The notes under the pieces: generated by a model
Told to the model about the DNA's origin: nothing
Databases searched by the model: none
What the model saw: the letters and a program-made list of their open reading frames with translations, nothing else
Shown: positions 52,663 to 64,000 of the stretch, in pieces
Layout: every line of letters begins with the position of its first letter
Position numbering within the stretch: the first letter of the stretch is position 1
Origin: Heliocidaris erythrogramma
Taxonomy: Eukaryota > Echinodermata > Echinoidea > Camarodonta > Echinometridae
Length of the DNA: 64,000 bases
Direction of reading: 5' to 3'
Assembly: GCA_025617745.1 (NCBI GenBank)
Contig: CM046871.1
Span: forward strand, 33,239,579-33,303,578
Made by a program: the position numbers and the translations under genes

Positions 52663-53259
52663 GGGAGGCAGCTAGCTTGCAGCACACGATTTTGCTGTAA
52701 TTGTTGTAATATATTTAGACTTTCATCCAGTTTTTCAGTGTACTTGGTTGTTATCATAAGCACGCACACAAAGATTCGCAAGGTACGGTCAGCAGTAAAG
52801 CGACTGTCCACACGTCTACTTGTCTGTAAAATATTACGTTTTTCCAAAACATAAACCTAATCCAAAAGAGGAATTATCATGGGTAAAGTGTTTGAAAAAA
52901 TGCCAGACTTGTCATTTGACCTCTACTAAAATGTCTAAACAACCTATTCAAATCCTTTTGGGGGACTTAAAGATTGTCGAAATTGTATAAATAGTGATAT
53001 GAAAATGGATAAATTATCATTCATTTACATTGCCAACATATTTGTCAACCTTAGTGGCTTCGCGGGGGACTTCCCGATGCTACGTCAAATCGCTCTAGCC
53101 AATCAGCTGTCAATTTTTGGGGGCGTTCCCAAATTAGTGAGTTTTTTGACCAATTTCTTGTTACTGGGCAATTTTTTTTCTGTAAAAATGTCAGAATTGT
53201 GTCATTGGACCTATGTACTACATTTTTAGCCCCAATGTTGATTCTAATTGACTCGCCCT
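51357..53259 (+). mobile_element. 1.9-kb Kolobok-like element with THAP relic
   Basis: Ends AGGGCGAGTCAATTAGAAT and its exact inverted copy ATTCTAATTGACTCGCCCT, flanked by TTAA (51353-51356 and 53260-53263). The paralogous uninterrupted site in other modules reads GTATTTAAAATATTTATC with a single TTAA. The inside holds a THAP zinc finger (see the entry at 51662) and poly-G and poly-C runs (52080, 52629-52662), but no transposase core that I can recognise. TTAA duplication, AGGG ends and a THAP domain together point to the Kolobok superfamily. Confidence 0.8.
51662..51960 (+). pseudogene. THAP-type zinc finger, frameshifted
   Basis: From ATG 51662 the text reads PRRCVVAGCSKGTSDGVSLH and TFPKGDATRKIWISRIKLTR (first Cys pair, conserved FPK and Trp). 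A frame change near 51795 gives WDGPSAHSTVCSDHFREEDF with the Cys and His of the C2CH site, then back in another frame LYDQLGFAPKNKMLRPTAIP, the usual THAP tail. A short helical segment (VELEAKHRELKKQES) follows in a third frame. THAP domains bind DNA in P-element, Kolobok and host proteins; two frame breaks suggest decay or introns I cannot place. Confidence 0.72.
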
Positions 53260-53391
53260 TTAAAATATTTATCTTATTTTTCCCCCCATACCTTTACTAC
53301 ACGCGACAGAAAATACAAACTATTTTTGCATTTTGTATTCGTAGTGGTCAATATGACATGATATGACCACTATTCGTGGTGTGGTGACAAG

Positions 53392-53700
53392 CACTCATAG
53401 CTACATTCCTATACTTCGTGTGTATAATGTAGGCAGTCATACACCTCAACTTTTTAAAACACCACTACACAAAAGTCACAAACATTCACTCAAAATCGGC
53501 ATTTAATTTACAAAAACCGACCTCTAAATATCCAAGAAATACAATAAATTCAACTCACCGATGTTGGAAAAGATATTTCCAAAAATCAAATCCGTAATTT
53601 ACTGTTGATTCTCGCGAAACGAGCTATCGGAGTCATTCTGTATATTTCCTGGTCGCCGCGGGCGCTGACATCTCCCCAAAAGAGTTTTGTCCTTAAAAAT
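53392..53700 (+). mobile_element. Module fragment (left part only)
   Basis: Begins CACTCATAGCTACATTCCTA and breaks off after GTTTTGTCCTTAAAAAT. It is followed by the GTATTCGTAGTGGTCAATAT end sequence, so the middle and right parts were lost. Confidence 0.8.
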
Positions 53701-53740
53701 TGTATTCGTAGTGGTCAATATGACCACTATTCGTGGTGTG

Positions 53741-54085
53741 ATATTGACCACTACGAATACAAAATGCAAAAATAGTTGTTATTTTCTGTCGCGTGTAGTA
53801 AAGGTATGGGGGGAAAAATAAGATAAATATTTTAAATACTTGCTTTCAAATTCAGGCCTTAAAAATCTCACTCCTACCTCAAATGGCAGTTAGGAAGAAC
53901 TTTTGATATTTTCAGCAAAATCCAAAGTCAAAATCTTGTCCAAAACCGGAGAAATCCCCGCCGATTTGTTTCGCGATCGCGCGTTGTTTACATACTGCCG
54001 ATGTCTTAGACTAAAATCGGCCAATAAAATTTTTGTCCACGAAAAAACTCGGGATCGCAAGCGCACATCGATCTTTACGATCGCG
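53741..54085 (-). mobile_element. Module piece F (outer part of a split module)
   Basis: On the plus strand it runs from ATATTGACCACTACGAATAC through the reversed core to CGATCTTTACGATCGCG at 54085. The rest continues at 54822 after inserted element G. Confidence 0.8.
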
Positions 54086-54093
54086 CCATGGAT

Positions 54094-54813
54094 CACTCAT
54101 AGCTACATTCCTATACTTCGTGTGTATAATGTAGGCAGTCATACACCTCAACTTTTTAAAACACCACTGCACAAAAGTCACAAACATTCACTCAAAATCG
54201 GCATTTAATTTACAAAAACCGACCACTAAATATCCAAGAAATACAATAAATTCAACTCACCGATGTTGGAAAAGATATTTCCAAAAATCAAATCCGTAAT
54301 TTACTGTTGATTCTCGCGAAACGAGCTATCGGAGTCATTGTGTACATTTCCTGGTCACCGCGGGCGCTGACATCTCCCCAAAAGAGTTTTGTCCTTAAAA
54401 ATTCGGTCCCTATGTGGCATACACGGAAAGTCCCGATTTTCTGTGTGCGCGATCGTAAAGATCGATGTGCGCTTGCGATCCCGAGTTTCTTCGTGGACAA
54501 AAATTTATTGGCCGATTTTAGTCTAAGACATCGGCAGTATGTATGTAAACAACACGCGATCGCGAAACAAATCGGCGGGGATTTCTCTGGTTTTGGACAA
54601 GATTTTGACTTTGGATTTTGCTGAAAATATCAAAAGTTCTTTCTAACGGCCATTTGAGGTCGGAGTGAGATTTTTAAGGACTGAATTTGAAAGCAAGTAT
54701 TTAAAATATTTATCTTATTTTCCCCCCATACCTTTACTACACGCGACAGAAAATATGAACTATTTTTGCATTTTGTATTCGTAGTGGTCAATATTACCAC
54801 TATTCGTGGTGTG
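54094..54813 (+). mobile_element. Complete module element G with 8-bp target duplication
   Basis: 720 bp, CACTCATAGCTACATTCCTA to CACTATTCGTGGTGTG. CCATGGAT flanks it directly (54086-54093 and 54814-54821). Joining the outside gives a module of opposite orientation (F plus H). This is a second, independent case of an element inserted in its own kind. Confidence 0.9.
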
Positions 54814-54821
54814 CCATGGAT

Positions 54822-55178
54822 CGCGCACACAGAAAATCGGGACTTTTCCGTGTATGCCACAGGGACCGAATTTTTAAGGACAAAACTCTTTTTTGGAGAT
54901 GTCAGCGCCCGCGGCGACCAGGAAATGTACACATTGACTCCGATAGCTCGTTTCGCGAGAATCAACAGTAAATTACAGATTTGATTTTTGGAAATATCTT
55001 TACCAACATCGGTGAGTTGAATTTATTGTATTTCTTGGATATTTTGTTGTCGGTTTTTGTAAATTAAATGCCGATTTTGAGTGAATGTTTGTGACTTTTG
55101 TGCAGTGGTGTTTTAAAAAGTTGAGGTGTATGACTGCCTACATTATACACACCAAGTATAGGAATGTACCTATGAGTG
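54822..55178 (-). mobile_element. Module piece H (inner part of a split module)
   Basis: CGCGCACACAGAAAATCGGG to GGAATGTACCTATGAGTG, completing piece F. Confidence 0.82.
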
Positions 55179-55534
55179 GTCAATATGACCACTATTCGCA
55201 CTCATAGGTACACGCCATTGCCGACTGTGTAGTAACGCAGCCAACACACATCCCATACCTAAACTGCATCACTGTGCATTTTTGGCTATATTTAATTGAA
55301 ACTCATATATTGCAGTTTACTTAAATCCAAATACTTATGTTGAATAATAGATGATTAAAACTTACCAGGTTGTTTTGTGACCTTTGAAGAGGGTTTCCTG
55401 AAATTTTGGGTCCTTTTTGTCGATAACTGCTATCGAGACTGTCCCGTCAGCATCCAGTTTGTATTTTTCACGATTATGATGAAGGGAGCCCTCAGCGCTC
55501 GTAGTAGTACCGGCGCGATCGGTTCGTCGATCTC

Positions 55535-55672
55535 CTACGAAGACCTGGAAGGGCCAAACTGACGACGTAAAAAAATTAAAAATATTACGTACGTACGTAA
55601 TAATTACTACGTACGTACGTAATATTTTTTATTTTTTTACGTCGTCAGTTTGGCCCTTTCAGGTCTTCGTAG
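55535..55672. repeat. 138-bp near-perfect palindrome (right copy)
   Basis: Same palindrome as at 49979-50116: CTACGAAGACCTGGAAGGGC to CCCTTTCAGGTCTTCGTAG, centre with ACGTACGTAATAATTACTAC. One arm has a CTTTCAGG for CTTCCAGG change. Confidence 0.95.
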
Positions 55673-55900
55673 AATAGCTTGTGTGCGTAACATTCTGCGT
55701 ACGTATCTACGGTGCGTAACCATGTAGAGCGGCCTCACTAGTGCGCAACATATTGAGAGCAGTCGTGATCCGTATGGAGGTGTGGGTAACAAGTATCAAA
55801 AAGAGGGCTGTAAATGTAAGTTTTTATAACTTTCTACATTTTGTATCTTAACGAACTGATAACTTAAAATCTAAAGAATGATACTTAAGTATCAGTTTGC

Positions 55901-56587
55901 CCACTCATAGCTACATTCCTATACTTCGTGTGTATAATGTAGGCAGTCATACACCTCATCTTTTTAAAACACCACTGCACAAAAGTCACCAATATTCACT
56001 CAAAATCGGCATTTAATTTTCAAAAACCGACCCCAAAATATCCAAGAAATACAATAAATTCAACTCACCAATGTTGGAAAAGATATTTTCAAAAATCAAA
56101 TCCGTAATTTACTGTTGATTCTCGCGAAACGAGCTATCGGAGTCATTGTGTACATTTCCTGGTCGCCGCGGGCGCTGACATCTCCCCAAAAGAGTTTTGT
56201 CCTCAAAAATTCGGTCCCTATGGCGTACACGGAAGAGTTCCGATTTTCTGTGTGCGCGATCGTAAAGATCGATGTGCGCTTGCGATCCCGAGTTTCTTCG
56301 TGGACAAAAATTGTATTGGCCGATTTTAGTCTAAGACATCGGCAGTTTGTAAACAACACGCGATCGCGAAACAAATCGGCGGGGATTTCTCCGGTTTTGG
56401 ACAAGATTTTGACTTTGGATTTTGCTGAAAATATCAAAAGTTCTTCCTAACGGCCATTTGAGGTAGGAGTGAGATTTTTAAGGGCTGAATTTGAAAGCAA
56501 GTATTTAAAATATTTATCTTATTTTCCCCCCCATACCTTTAGTACATGCGACAGAAAATACCAACTATTTTACAGAAATGTACCCGG
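55901..56587 (+). mobile_element. Module copy I
   Basis: CACTCATAGCTACATTCCTA to CCCGGGTGTG, inserted between CAGTTTGCC and ACAAAAACATC of the right arm. No clear 8-bp duplication was found here. Its right terminus differs from the GTATTCGTAGTGG type and resembles copy A (CCAACTATTTTACAG). Confidence 0.8.
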
Positions 56588-56700
56588 GTGTGACAAAAAC
56601 ATCAATTTCAAACAAAATTACATCTGTATCCCCAATACCCAGTATACACACATGTATATGATTCTAATGGTCAATATGACCATTGCTTGCTGATGTGGTC

Positions 56701-57479
56701 AATATGACCATTGCTTGCTGATGTGACTATTCGTGGTGTGGTGTCTGGTGACAAGTGACAGCAACATTTCACGATATTCGATAATGACAAATTGATCTTA
56801 ATTACAGAAACTTTTAATTAACAGAATATATCCACAAATTTAGAAACCAATACCGCTTGTTGAGTGCTGACCCCCCCCCCCCCCCGCCCTCCCCTCAAAA
56901 AAGTTATTTTTAAGTTTAACTTAAGTTCTAAATCTAACATGTCTAATTCTAATAAAGTCATACACGACAAACATGGAAATGAATGAATGGGGCTGGTTTT
57001 TAATCTAGTAACATGTCTAATGCCGCGCCTTGGTTAATGCTGGGAAACGCTTTCCAAAGAAAGACACAAAGATTAAACATCGTTAAACGTCCATTCAGAA
57101 TCCATTTTAGGCTTCACTCGAACTCACCTGATATACCAAGCTTCCACCGGCACCGGACTGTAAAACTGTGGGCTAGCGACAGACGGGTTGCCATTCCCTG
57201 ATTCGCTCCTTGAATCTGGCGACCACAAGTTCAGCGACCAATTAGGGTGTCGCCGAGACGTCCAACAGAAAACAGAAAAATATTTCTAAATCGAAAAGAT
57301 CATGTAATACCATTCATTTACTAAATTTGGAATCTGTAGAGGGTGAAAATTGGTCTAAAAATAGTCTTCGTTGCATCTTAAATAGCATGGGCCAAACTAT
57401 TAAAATTTCAAACCAATAACTCGGAATTTATTGCTTTCATGAGAGAATTCGAATACCGTACTTCCGGCGAAGAACATCG
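56701..57479. other. Non-coding stretch before the satellite
   Basis: Contains TGCTTGCTGATGTG and TGACTATTCGTGGTGTGG, two loose ends of the preceding repeat family, a poly-C run at about 56873-56885, and no recognised gene. Confidence 0.5.
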
Positions 57480-60400
57480 CTCAATTGAAAATAAATCAAG
57501 CTAGTATTACAAGTGTTACAGATGTTCGCAAGACATTTCATATTCTTAGCTGTTTACACCATGAAAAAGAGGAGATATTCAGCTTTATCATGGTATAGGT
57601 CACTATGCTTAGCAAGTTGTCTGGATCTTACTGTTTAAACTTCAACACGGCACATATTCTCGAAATATTATACACTTCGTATGAACATTAGCGCCAGTGC
57701 GGTATTACATGCTGCTTCACGTTACTCAATAATGAAGTTCTGCAGAAAAAGTGTTATAAATATTCGCAAGACATTTCATATTCTTAGCTGTTTACACCAT
57801 TAAAAAGAGAAAATATTCAGCTTTCTCATGTTATAGGTCACTATGCTTAGCAAGTTGTTTGGATCTTACTGTTTAAACTTCAAGACGCCATATATTCTCG
57901 ATATTATTACGCTTCGCATGAACAATATAGCGCCAGTGCAATATTCTATGCAGCTTCACGTAACTCAATAATGAAGTTCTGCAGAAAAAGTGTTATAAAT
58001 ATTCGCAAGACATTTCATATTCTTAGCTCTTTACACCATGAAAAAGAGGAGATATTCAGCTTTATCATGGTATAGGTCACTATGCTTAGCAAGTTGTCTG
58101 GATCTAACTGTTTAAACGTCAAGACGCCATATATTCTCGATATTATTACGCTTCGCATGAACAATATAGCGCCAGTGCAATATTCTATGCAGCTTCACGT
58201 AACTCAATAATGAAGTTCTGCAGAAAAAGTGTTATAAATGTTCGCAAGACATTTCATATTCTTAGCTCTTTACACCATTAAAAAGAGGAAATATTCAGCT
58301 TTCTCATGTTATAGGTCACTATGCTTAGCAAGTTGTTTGGATCTTACTGTTTAAACTTCAAGACGCCATATATTCTCGATATTATTACGCTTCGCATGAA
58401 CAATATAGCGCCAGTGCAATATTCTATGCAGCTTCACGTAACTCAATAATGAAGTTCTGCAGGAAAAGTGTTATAACTATTCGCAAGACATTTTATATTC
58501 TTAGCTGTTTACACCATTAAAAAGAGGAGATATTCAGCTTTATCATGTTATAGGTCACTATGCTTAGCAAGATGTCTGGATCTTACTGTTTAAACTGCAA
58601 TACGGCATATATTCTCGATATTATTACGCTTCCCATGAACAATAGCGCCAGTGCAATATTCTATGCAGCTTCACGTAACTCAATAATTAAGTTCTGCAGA
58701 AAAAGTATTATAAATGTTCGCAAGACATTTCATATTCTTAGCTCTTTACACCATGAAAAAGAGGAGATATTCAGCTTTATCATGGTATAGGTCACTATGC
58801 TTAGCAAGTTGTCTGGATTTTACTGTTTAAACTTCAATACGGCACATATTCTCGAAATATTATACACTTCGTATGAACATTAGCGCCAGTGCGGTATTAC
58901 ATGCTGCTTCACGTTACTCAATAACGAAGTTCTGCAGAAAAAGTGTTATAAATGTTCGCAAGACATTTCATATTCTTAGCTCTTTACACCATGAAAAAGA
59001 GGAGATATTCAGCTTTATCATGGTATAGGTCACTATGCTTAGCAAGTTGTCTGGGTCTTACTGTTTAAACTTCAACACGGCATATATTCTCGATATTATT
59101 ACGCTTCGCATGAACAATATAGCGCTAGTGCAATATTCTATGCAGCTTCACGTAACTCAATAATGAAGTTCTGCAGAAAAAGTGTTATAAATGTTCGCAA
59201 GACATTTCATATTCTTAGCTCTTTACACCATGAAAAAGAGGAGATATTCAGCTTTATCATGGTATAGGTCACTATGCTTAGCAAGTTGTCTGGATCTTAC
59301 TGTTTAAACGTCAAGACGCCATATATTCTCGATATTATTACGCTTCGCATGAACAATATAGCGCCAGTGCAATATTCTATGCAGCTTCACGTAACTCAAT
59401 AATGAAGTTCTGCAGAAAAAGTGTTATAAATGTTCGCAAGACATTTCATATTCTTAGCTCTTTACACCATGAAAAAGAGGAGATATTCAGCTTTATCATG
59501 GTATAGGTCCCTATGCTTAGCAAGTTGTCTGGATCTTACTGTTTAAACTTCAAGACGCCATATATTCTCGATATTATTACGCTTCGCATGAACAATATAG
59601 CGCCAGTGCAATATTCTATGCAGCTTCACGTAACTCAATAATGAAGTTCTGCAGGAAAAGTGTTATAAATGTTCGCAAGACATTTCATATTCTTAGCTCT
59701 TTACACCATGAAAAAGAGGAGATATTCAGCTTTATCATGGTATAGGTCACTATGCTTAGCAAGTTGTCTGGATCTTACTGTTTAAACTTCAAGACGCCAT
59801 ATATTCTCGATATTATTACGCTTCGCATGAACAATATAGCGCCAGTGCAATATTCTATGTAGCTTCACGTAACTCAATAATGAAGTTCTGCAGAAAAAGT
59901 GTTATAAATATTCGCAAGACATTTCATATTCTTAGCTCTTTACACCATTAAAAAGAGGAAATATTCAGCTTTCTCATGTTATAGGTCACTATGCTTAGCA
60001 AGTTGTTTGGATCTTACTGTTTAAACTTCAAGACGCCATATATTCTCGATATTATTACGCTTCGCATGAACAATATAGCGCCAGTGCAATATTCTATGCA
60101 GCTTCACGTAACTCAATAATGAAGTTCTGCAGGAAAAGTGTTATAAATATTCGCAAGACATTTCATATTCTTAGCTGTTTACACCATTAAAAAGAGGAAA
60201 TATTCAGCTTTCTCATGTTATAGGTCACTGTGCTTAGCAAGATGTCTGGATCTTACTGTTTAAACTGCAATACGGCATATATTCTCGATATTATTACGCT
60301 TCGCATGAACAATATAGCGCCAGTGCAATATTCTATGCAGCTTCACGTAACTCAATAATGAAGTTCTGCAGAAAAAGTGTTATAAATGTTCGCAAGACAT

Positions 60401-63400
60401 TTCATATTCTTAGCTGTTTACACCATTAAAAAGAGAAAATATTCAGCTTTCTCATGTTATAGGTCACTATGCTTAGCAAGTTGTTTGGATCTTACTGTTT
60501 AAACTTCAAGACGCCATATATTCTCGATATTATTACGCTTCGCATGAACAATATAGCGCCAGTGCAATATTCTATGCAGCTTCACGTAACTCAATAATGA
60601 AGTTCTGCAGAAAAAGTGTTATAAATATTCGCAAGACATTTCATATTCTTAGCTCTTTACACCATGAAAAAGAGGAGATATTCAGCTTTATCATGGTATA
60701 GGTCACTATGCTTAGCAAGTTGTCTGGATCTAACTGTTTAAACTTCAAGACGCCATATATTCTCGATATTATTACGCTTCGCATGAACAATATAGCGCCA
60801 GTGCAATATTCTATGCAGCTTCACGTAACTCAATAATGAAGTTCTGCAGAAAAAGTGTTATAAATGTTCGCAAGACATTTCATATTCTTAGCTCTTTACA
60901 CCATTAAAAAGAGGAAATATTCAGCTTTCTCATGTTATAGGTCACTATGCTTAGCAAGTTGTTTGGATCTTACTGTTTAAACTTCAAGACGCCATATATT
61001 CTCGATATTATTACGCTTCGCATGAACAATATAGCGCCAGTGCAATATTCTATGCAGCTTCACGTAACTCAATAATGAAGTTCTGCAGGAAAAGTGTTAT
61101 AACTATTCGCAAGACATTTTATATTCTTAGCTGTTTACACCATTAAAAAGAGGAGATATTCAGCTTTATCATGTTATAGGTCACTATGCTTAGCAAGATG
61201 TCTGGATCTTACTGTTTAAACTGCAATACGGCATATATTCTCGATATTATTACGCTTCCCATGAACAATAGCGCCAGTGCAATATTCTATGCAGCTTCAC
61301 GTAACTCAATAATTAAGTTCTGCAGAAAAAGTATTATAAATGTTCGCAAGACATTTCATATTCTTAGCTCTTTACACCATGAAAAAGAGGAGATATTCAG
61401 CTTTATCATGGTATAGGTCACTATGCTTAGCAAGTTGTCTGGATTTTACTGTTTAAACTTCAATACGGCACATATTCTCGAAATATTATACACTTCGTAT
61501 GAACATTAGCGCCAGTGCGGTATTACATGCTGCTTCACGTTACTCAATAACGAAGTTCTGCAGAAAAAGTGTTATAAATGTTCGCAAGACATTTCATATT
61601 CTTAGCTCTTTACACCATGAAAAAGAGGAGATATTCAGCTTTATCATGGTATAGGTCACTATGCTTAGCAAGTTGTCTGGGTCTTACTGTTTAAACTTCA
61701 ACACGGCATATATTCTCGATATTATTACGCTTCGCATGAACAATATAGCGCTAGTGCAATATTCTATGCAGCTTCACGTAACTCAATAATGAAGTTCTGC
61801 AGAAAAAGTGTTATAAATGTTCGCAAGACATTTCATATTCTTAGCTCTTTACACCATGAAAAAGAGGAGATATTCAGCTTTATCATGGTATAGGTCACTA
61901 TGCTTAGCAAGTTGTCTGGATCTTACTGTTTAAACGTCAAGACGCCATATATTCTCGATATTATTACGCTTCGCATGAACAATATAGCGCCAGTGCAATA
62001 TTCTATGCAGCTTCACGTAACTCAATAATGAAGTTCTGCAGAAAAAGTGTTATAAATGTTCGCAAGACATTTCATATTCTTAGCTCTTTACACCATGAAA
62101 AAGAGGAGATATTCAGCTTTATCATGGTATAGGTCCCTATGCTTAGCAAGTTGTCTGGATCTTACTGTTTAAACTTCAAGACGCCATATATTCTCGATAT
62201 TATTACGCTTCGCATGAACAATATAGCGCCAGTGCAATATTCTATGCAGCTTCACGTAACTCAATAATGAAGTTCTGCAGGAAAAGTGTTATAAATGTTC
62301 GCAAGACATTTCATATTCTTAGCTCTTTACACCATGAAAAAGAGGAGATATTCAGCTTTATCATGGTATAGGTCACTATGCTTAGCAAGTTGTCTGGATC
62401 TTACTGTTTAAACTTCAAGACGCCATATATTCTCGATATTATTACGCTTCGCATGAACAATATAGCGCCAGTGCAATATTCTATGTAGCTTCACGTAACT
62501 CAATAATGAAGTTCTGCAGAAAAAGTGTTATAAATATTCGCAAGACATTTCATATTCTTAGCTCTTTACACCATTAAAAAGAGGAAATATTCAGCTTTCT
62601 CATGTTATAGGTCACTATGCTTAGCAAGTTGTTTGGATCTTACTGTTTAAACTTCAAGACGCCATATATTCTCGATATTATTACGCTTCGCATGAACAAT
62701 ATAGCGCCAGTGCAATATTCTATGCAGCTTCACGTAACTCAATAATGAAGTTCTGCAGGAAAAGTGTTATAAATATTCGCAAGACATTTCATATTCTTAG
62801 CTGTTTACACCATTAAAAAGAGGAAATATTCAGCTTTCTCATGTTATAGGTCACTGTGCTTAGCAAGATGTCTGGATCTTACTGTTTAAACTGCAATACG
62901 GCATATATTCTCGATATTATTACGCTTCCCATGAACAATAGCGCCAGTGCAATATTCTATGCAGCTTCACGTAACTCAATAATTAAGTTCTGCAGAAAAA
63001 GTATTATAAATGTTCGCAAGACATTTCATATTCTTAGCTCTTTACACCATGAAAAAGAGGAGATATTCAGCTTTATCATGGTATAGGTCACTATGCTTAG
63101 CAAGTTGTCTGGATCTTACTGTTTAAACTTCAATACGGCACATATTCTCGAAATATTATACACTTCGTATGAACATTAGCGCCAGTGCGGTATTACATGC
63201 TGCTTCACGTTACTCAATAACGAAGTTCTGCAGAAAAAGTGTTATAAATGTTCGCAAGACATTTCATATTCTTAGCTCTTTACACCATGAAAAAGAGGAG
63301 ATATTCAGCTTTATCATGGTATAGGTCACTATGCTTAGCAAGTTGTCTGGGTCTTACTGTTTAAACTTCAACACGGCATATATTCTCGATATTATTACGC

Positions 63401-64000
63401 TTCGCATGAACAATATAGCGCTAGTGCAATATTCTATGCAGCTTCACGTAACTCAATAATGAAGTTCTGCAGAAAAAGTGTTATAAATGTTCGCAAGACA
63501 TTTCATATTCTTAGCTCTTTACACCATGAAAAAGAGGAGATATTCAGCTTTATCATGGTATAGGTCACTATGCTTAGCAAGTTGTCTGGATCTTACTGTT
63601 TAAACGTCAAGACGCCATATATTCTCGATATTATTACGCTTCGCATGAACAATATAGCGCCAGTGCAATATTCTATGCAGCTTCACGTAACTCAATAATG
63701 AAGTTCTGCAGGAAAAGTGTTATAAATGTTCGCAAGACATTTCATATTCTTAGCTCTTTACACCATGAAAAAGAGGAGATATTCAGCTTTATCATGGTAT
63801 AGGTCACTATGCTTAGCAAGTTGTCTGGATCTTACTGTTTAAACTTCAACACGGCACATATTCTCGAAATATTATACACTTCGTATGAACATTAGCGCCA
63901 GTGCGGTATTACATGCTGCTTCACGTTACTCAATAATGAAGTTCTGCAGAAAAAGTGTTATAAATATTAGCAAGACATTTCATATTCTTAGCTGTTTACA
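57480..64000. repeat. Satellite array, 238-240 bp unit, about 27 copies, runs off the window
   Basis: The anchor GCAAGACATTTCATATTCTT occurs about every 239 bp (57528, 57766, 58005, 58244 and so on). Each unit also holds TAGGTCACTATGCTTAGCAA, ACTGTTTAAAC, GCGCCAGTGC and GAAGTTCTGCAG. Two main variants exist: one with CTCGATATTATTACGCTTCG and CAATATTCTATGCAGC, the other with CTCGAAATATTATACACTTC and CGGTATTACATGCTGC. Blocks of 11 units (2626 bp; 58560 and 61186 are equivalent) and 7 units (1670 bp; 61186 and 62856) are near-identical. The 76-aa frames at 58560, 61186 and 62856 are the same unit variant that happens to lack stops, not genes. Confidence 0.97.

Larger units (their letters stand above)
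51291..53320 (+). mobile_element. Module piece E, interrupted by the THAP element
   Basis: 51291-51356 (CCATTTGAGGTAGGAGTGAG to TATTTAA) and 53260-53320 (TTAAAATATTTATCTTATTT to the GCGACAGAAAATAC end) are the right part of the module begun as piece C. They are split by the TTAA-flanked element. Confidence 0.85.
55199..56700 (+). mobile_element. Related 0.8-kb element, right inverted arm, with inserted module I
   Basis: Starts CACTCATAGGTACACGCCAT; 55199-55902 is the inverted copy of 49748-50448. The remaining part (ACAAAAACATCAATTTCAAA to GCTTGCTGATGTG, 56590-56700) is separated by module I. The left arm has the uninterrupted site (reading CAGTTTGCCCACAAAAACAT on this strand). Confidence 0.83.

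Noticed and set aside
58560-58790. Identical 76-aa frames at 58560, 61186 and 62856
   Set aside because: They are one variant of the 239-bp satellite unit. Neighbouring units carry stops, and identity comes from block duplication.

Overview
The window looks like nuclear DNA of a marine invertebrate. I favour an echinoderm or another non-vertebrate deuterostome, but with low confidence. The genes have many introns with GT-AG borders, the background is AT-rich, and the mobile elements are of kinds typical of such genomes: a DIRS retrotransposon, Crypton-like tyrosine recombinases, TTAA-targeting elements, several MITE families, tRNA-derived SINEs and CR1/L2-like LINE remains. No bacterial-type operons, CRISPR arrays or rRNA genes are visible.

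Host genes. Two complete conserved genes lie on the minus strand and could be modelled exon by exon with consistent splice phases. One is a FASTKD1-like mitochondrial RNA-binding protein (23198-30254, six coding exons, 1022 aa). The other is replication factor C subunit 4, RFC4 (38626-47813, ten coding exons, 355 aa). Two partial genes lie on the plus strand: the end of a BEN-domain-like gene (exons 1815-1968, 3850-4081, 5220-5269), and the last two exons of a Myb/SANT-like (NAIF1/MSANTD-type) gene or Harbinger-derived ORF (16724-17583).

Mobile DNA, left to right. 1-1411 holds a decayed member of an unassigned protein family. 2700-3166 is a LINE 3' end. Several MITEs follow. 6990-7920 is a LINE ORF1 relic, and 8000-16310 is a decayed repeat-like gene with a TatD-type metal hydrolase at its C-terminus. 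A 6.2-kb DIRS element (about 8623-14799) sits inside that gene, with inverted terminal repeats, an internal complementary region, and gag, RT, RNase H and tyrosine recombinase frames. Two decayed Crypton-type recombinase genes lie at 19864-21154 (minus) and 36781-37910 (plus). The introns of the host genes carry MITEs, SINE pieces and a 1.5-kb, 16-bp minisatellite (RFC4 intron 6).

The most unusual stretch is about 48.5-56.7 kb. A family of roughly 0.72-kb elements with 8-bp target duplications has inserted repeatedly into copies of itself. A related pair of 0.7-kb inverted arms each carries a 138-bp near-perfect palindrome. A 1.9-kb TTAA-flanked element with a broken THAP domain (Kolobok-like) has inserted into one of the modules. 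From about 57.5 kb to the window end there is a satellite array with a 239-bp unit, organised in higher-order blocks of 11 and 7 units. The array runs off the window.
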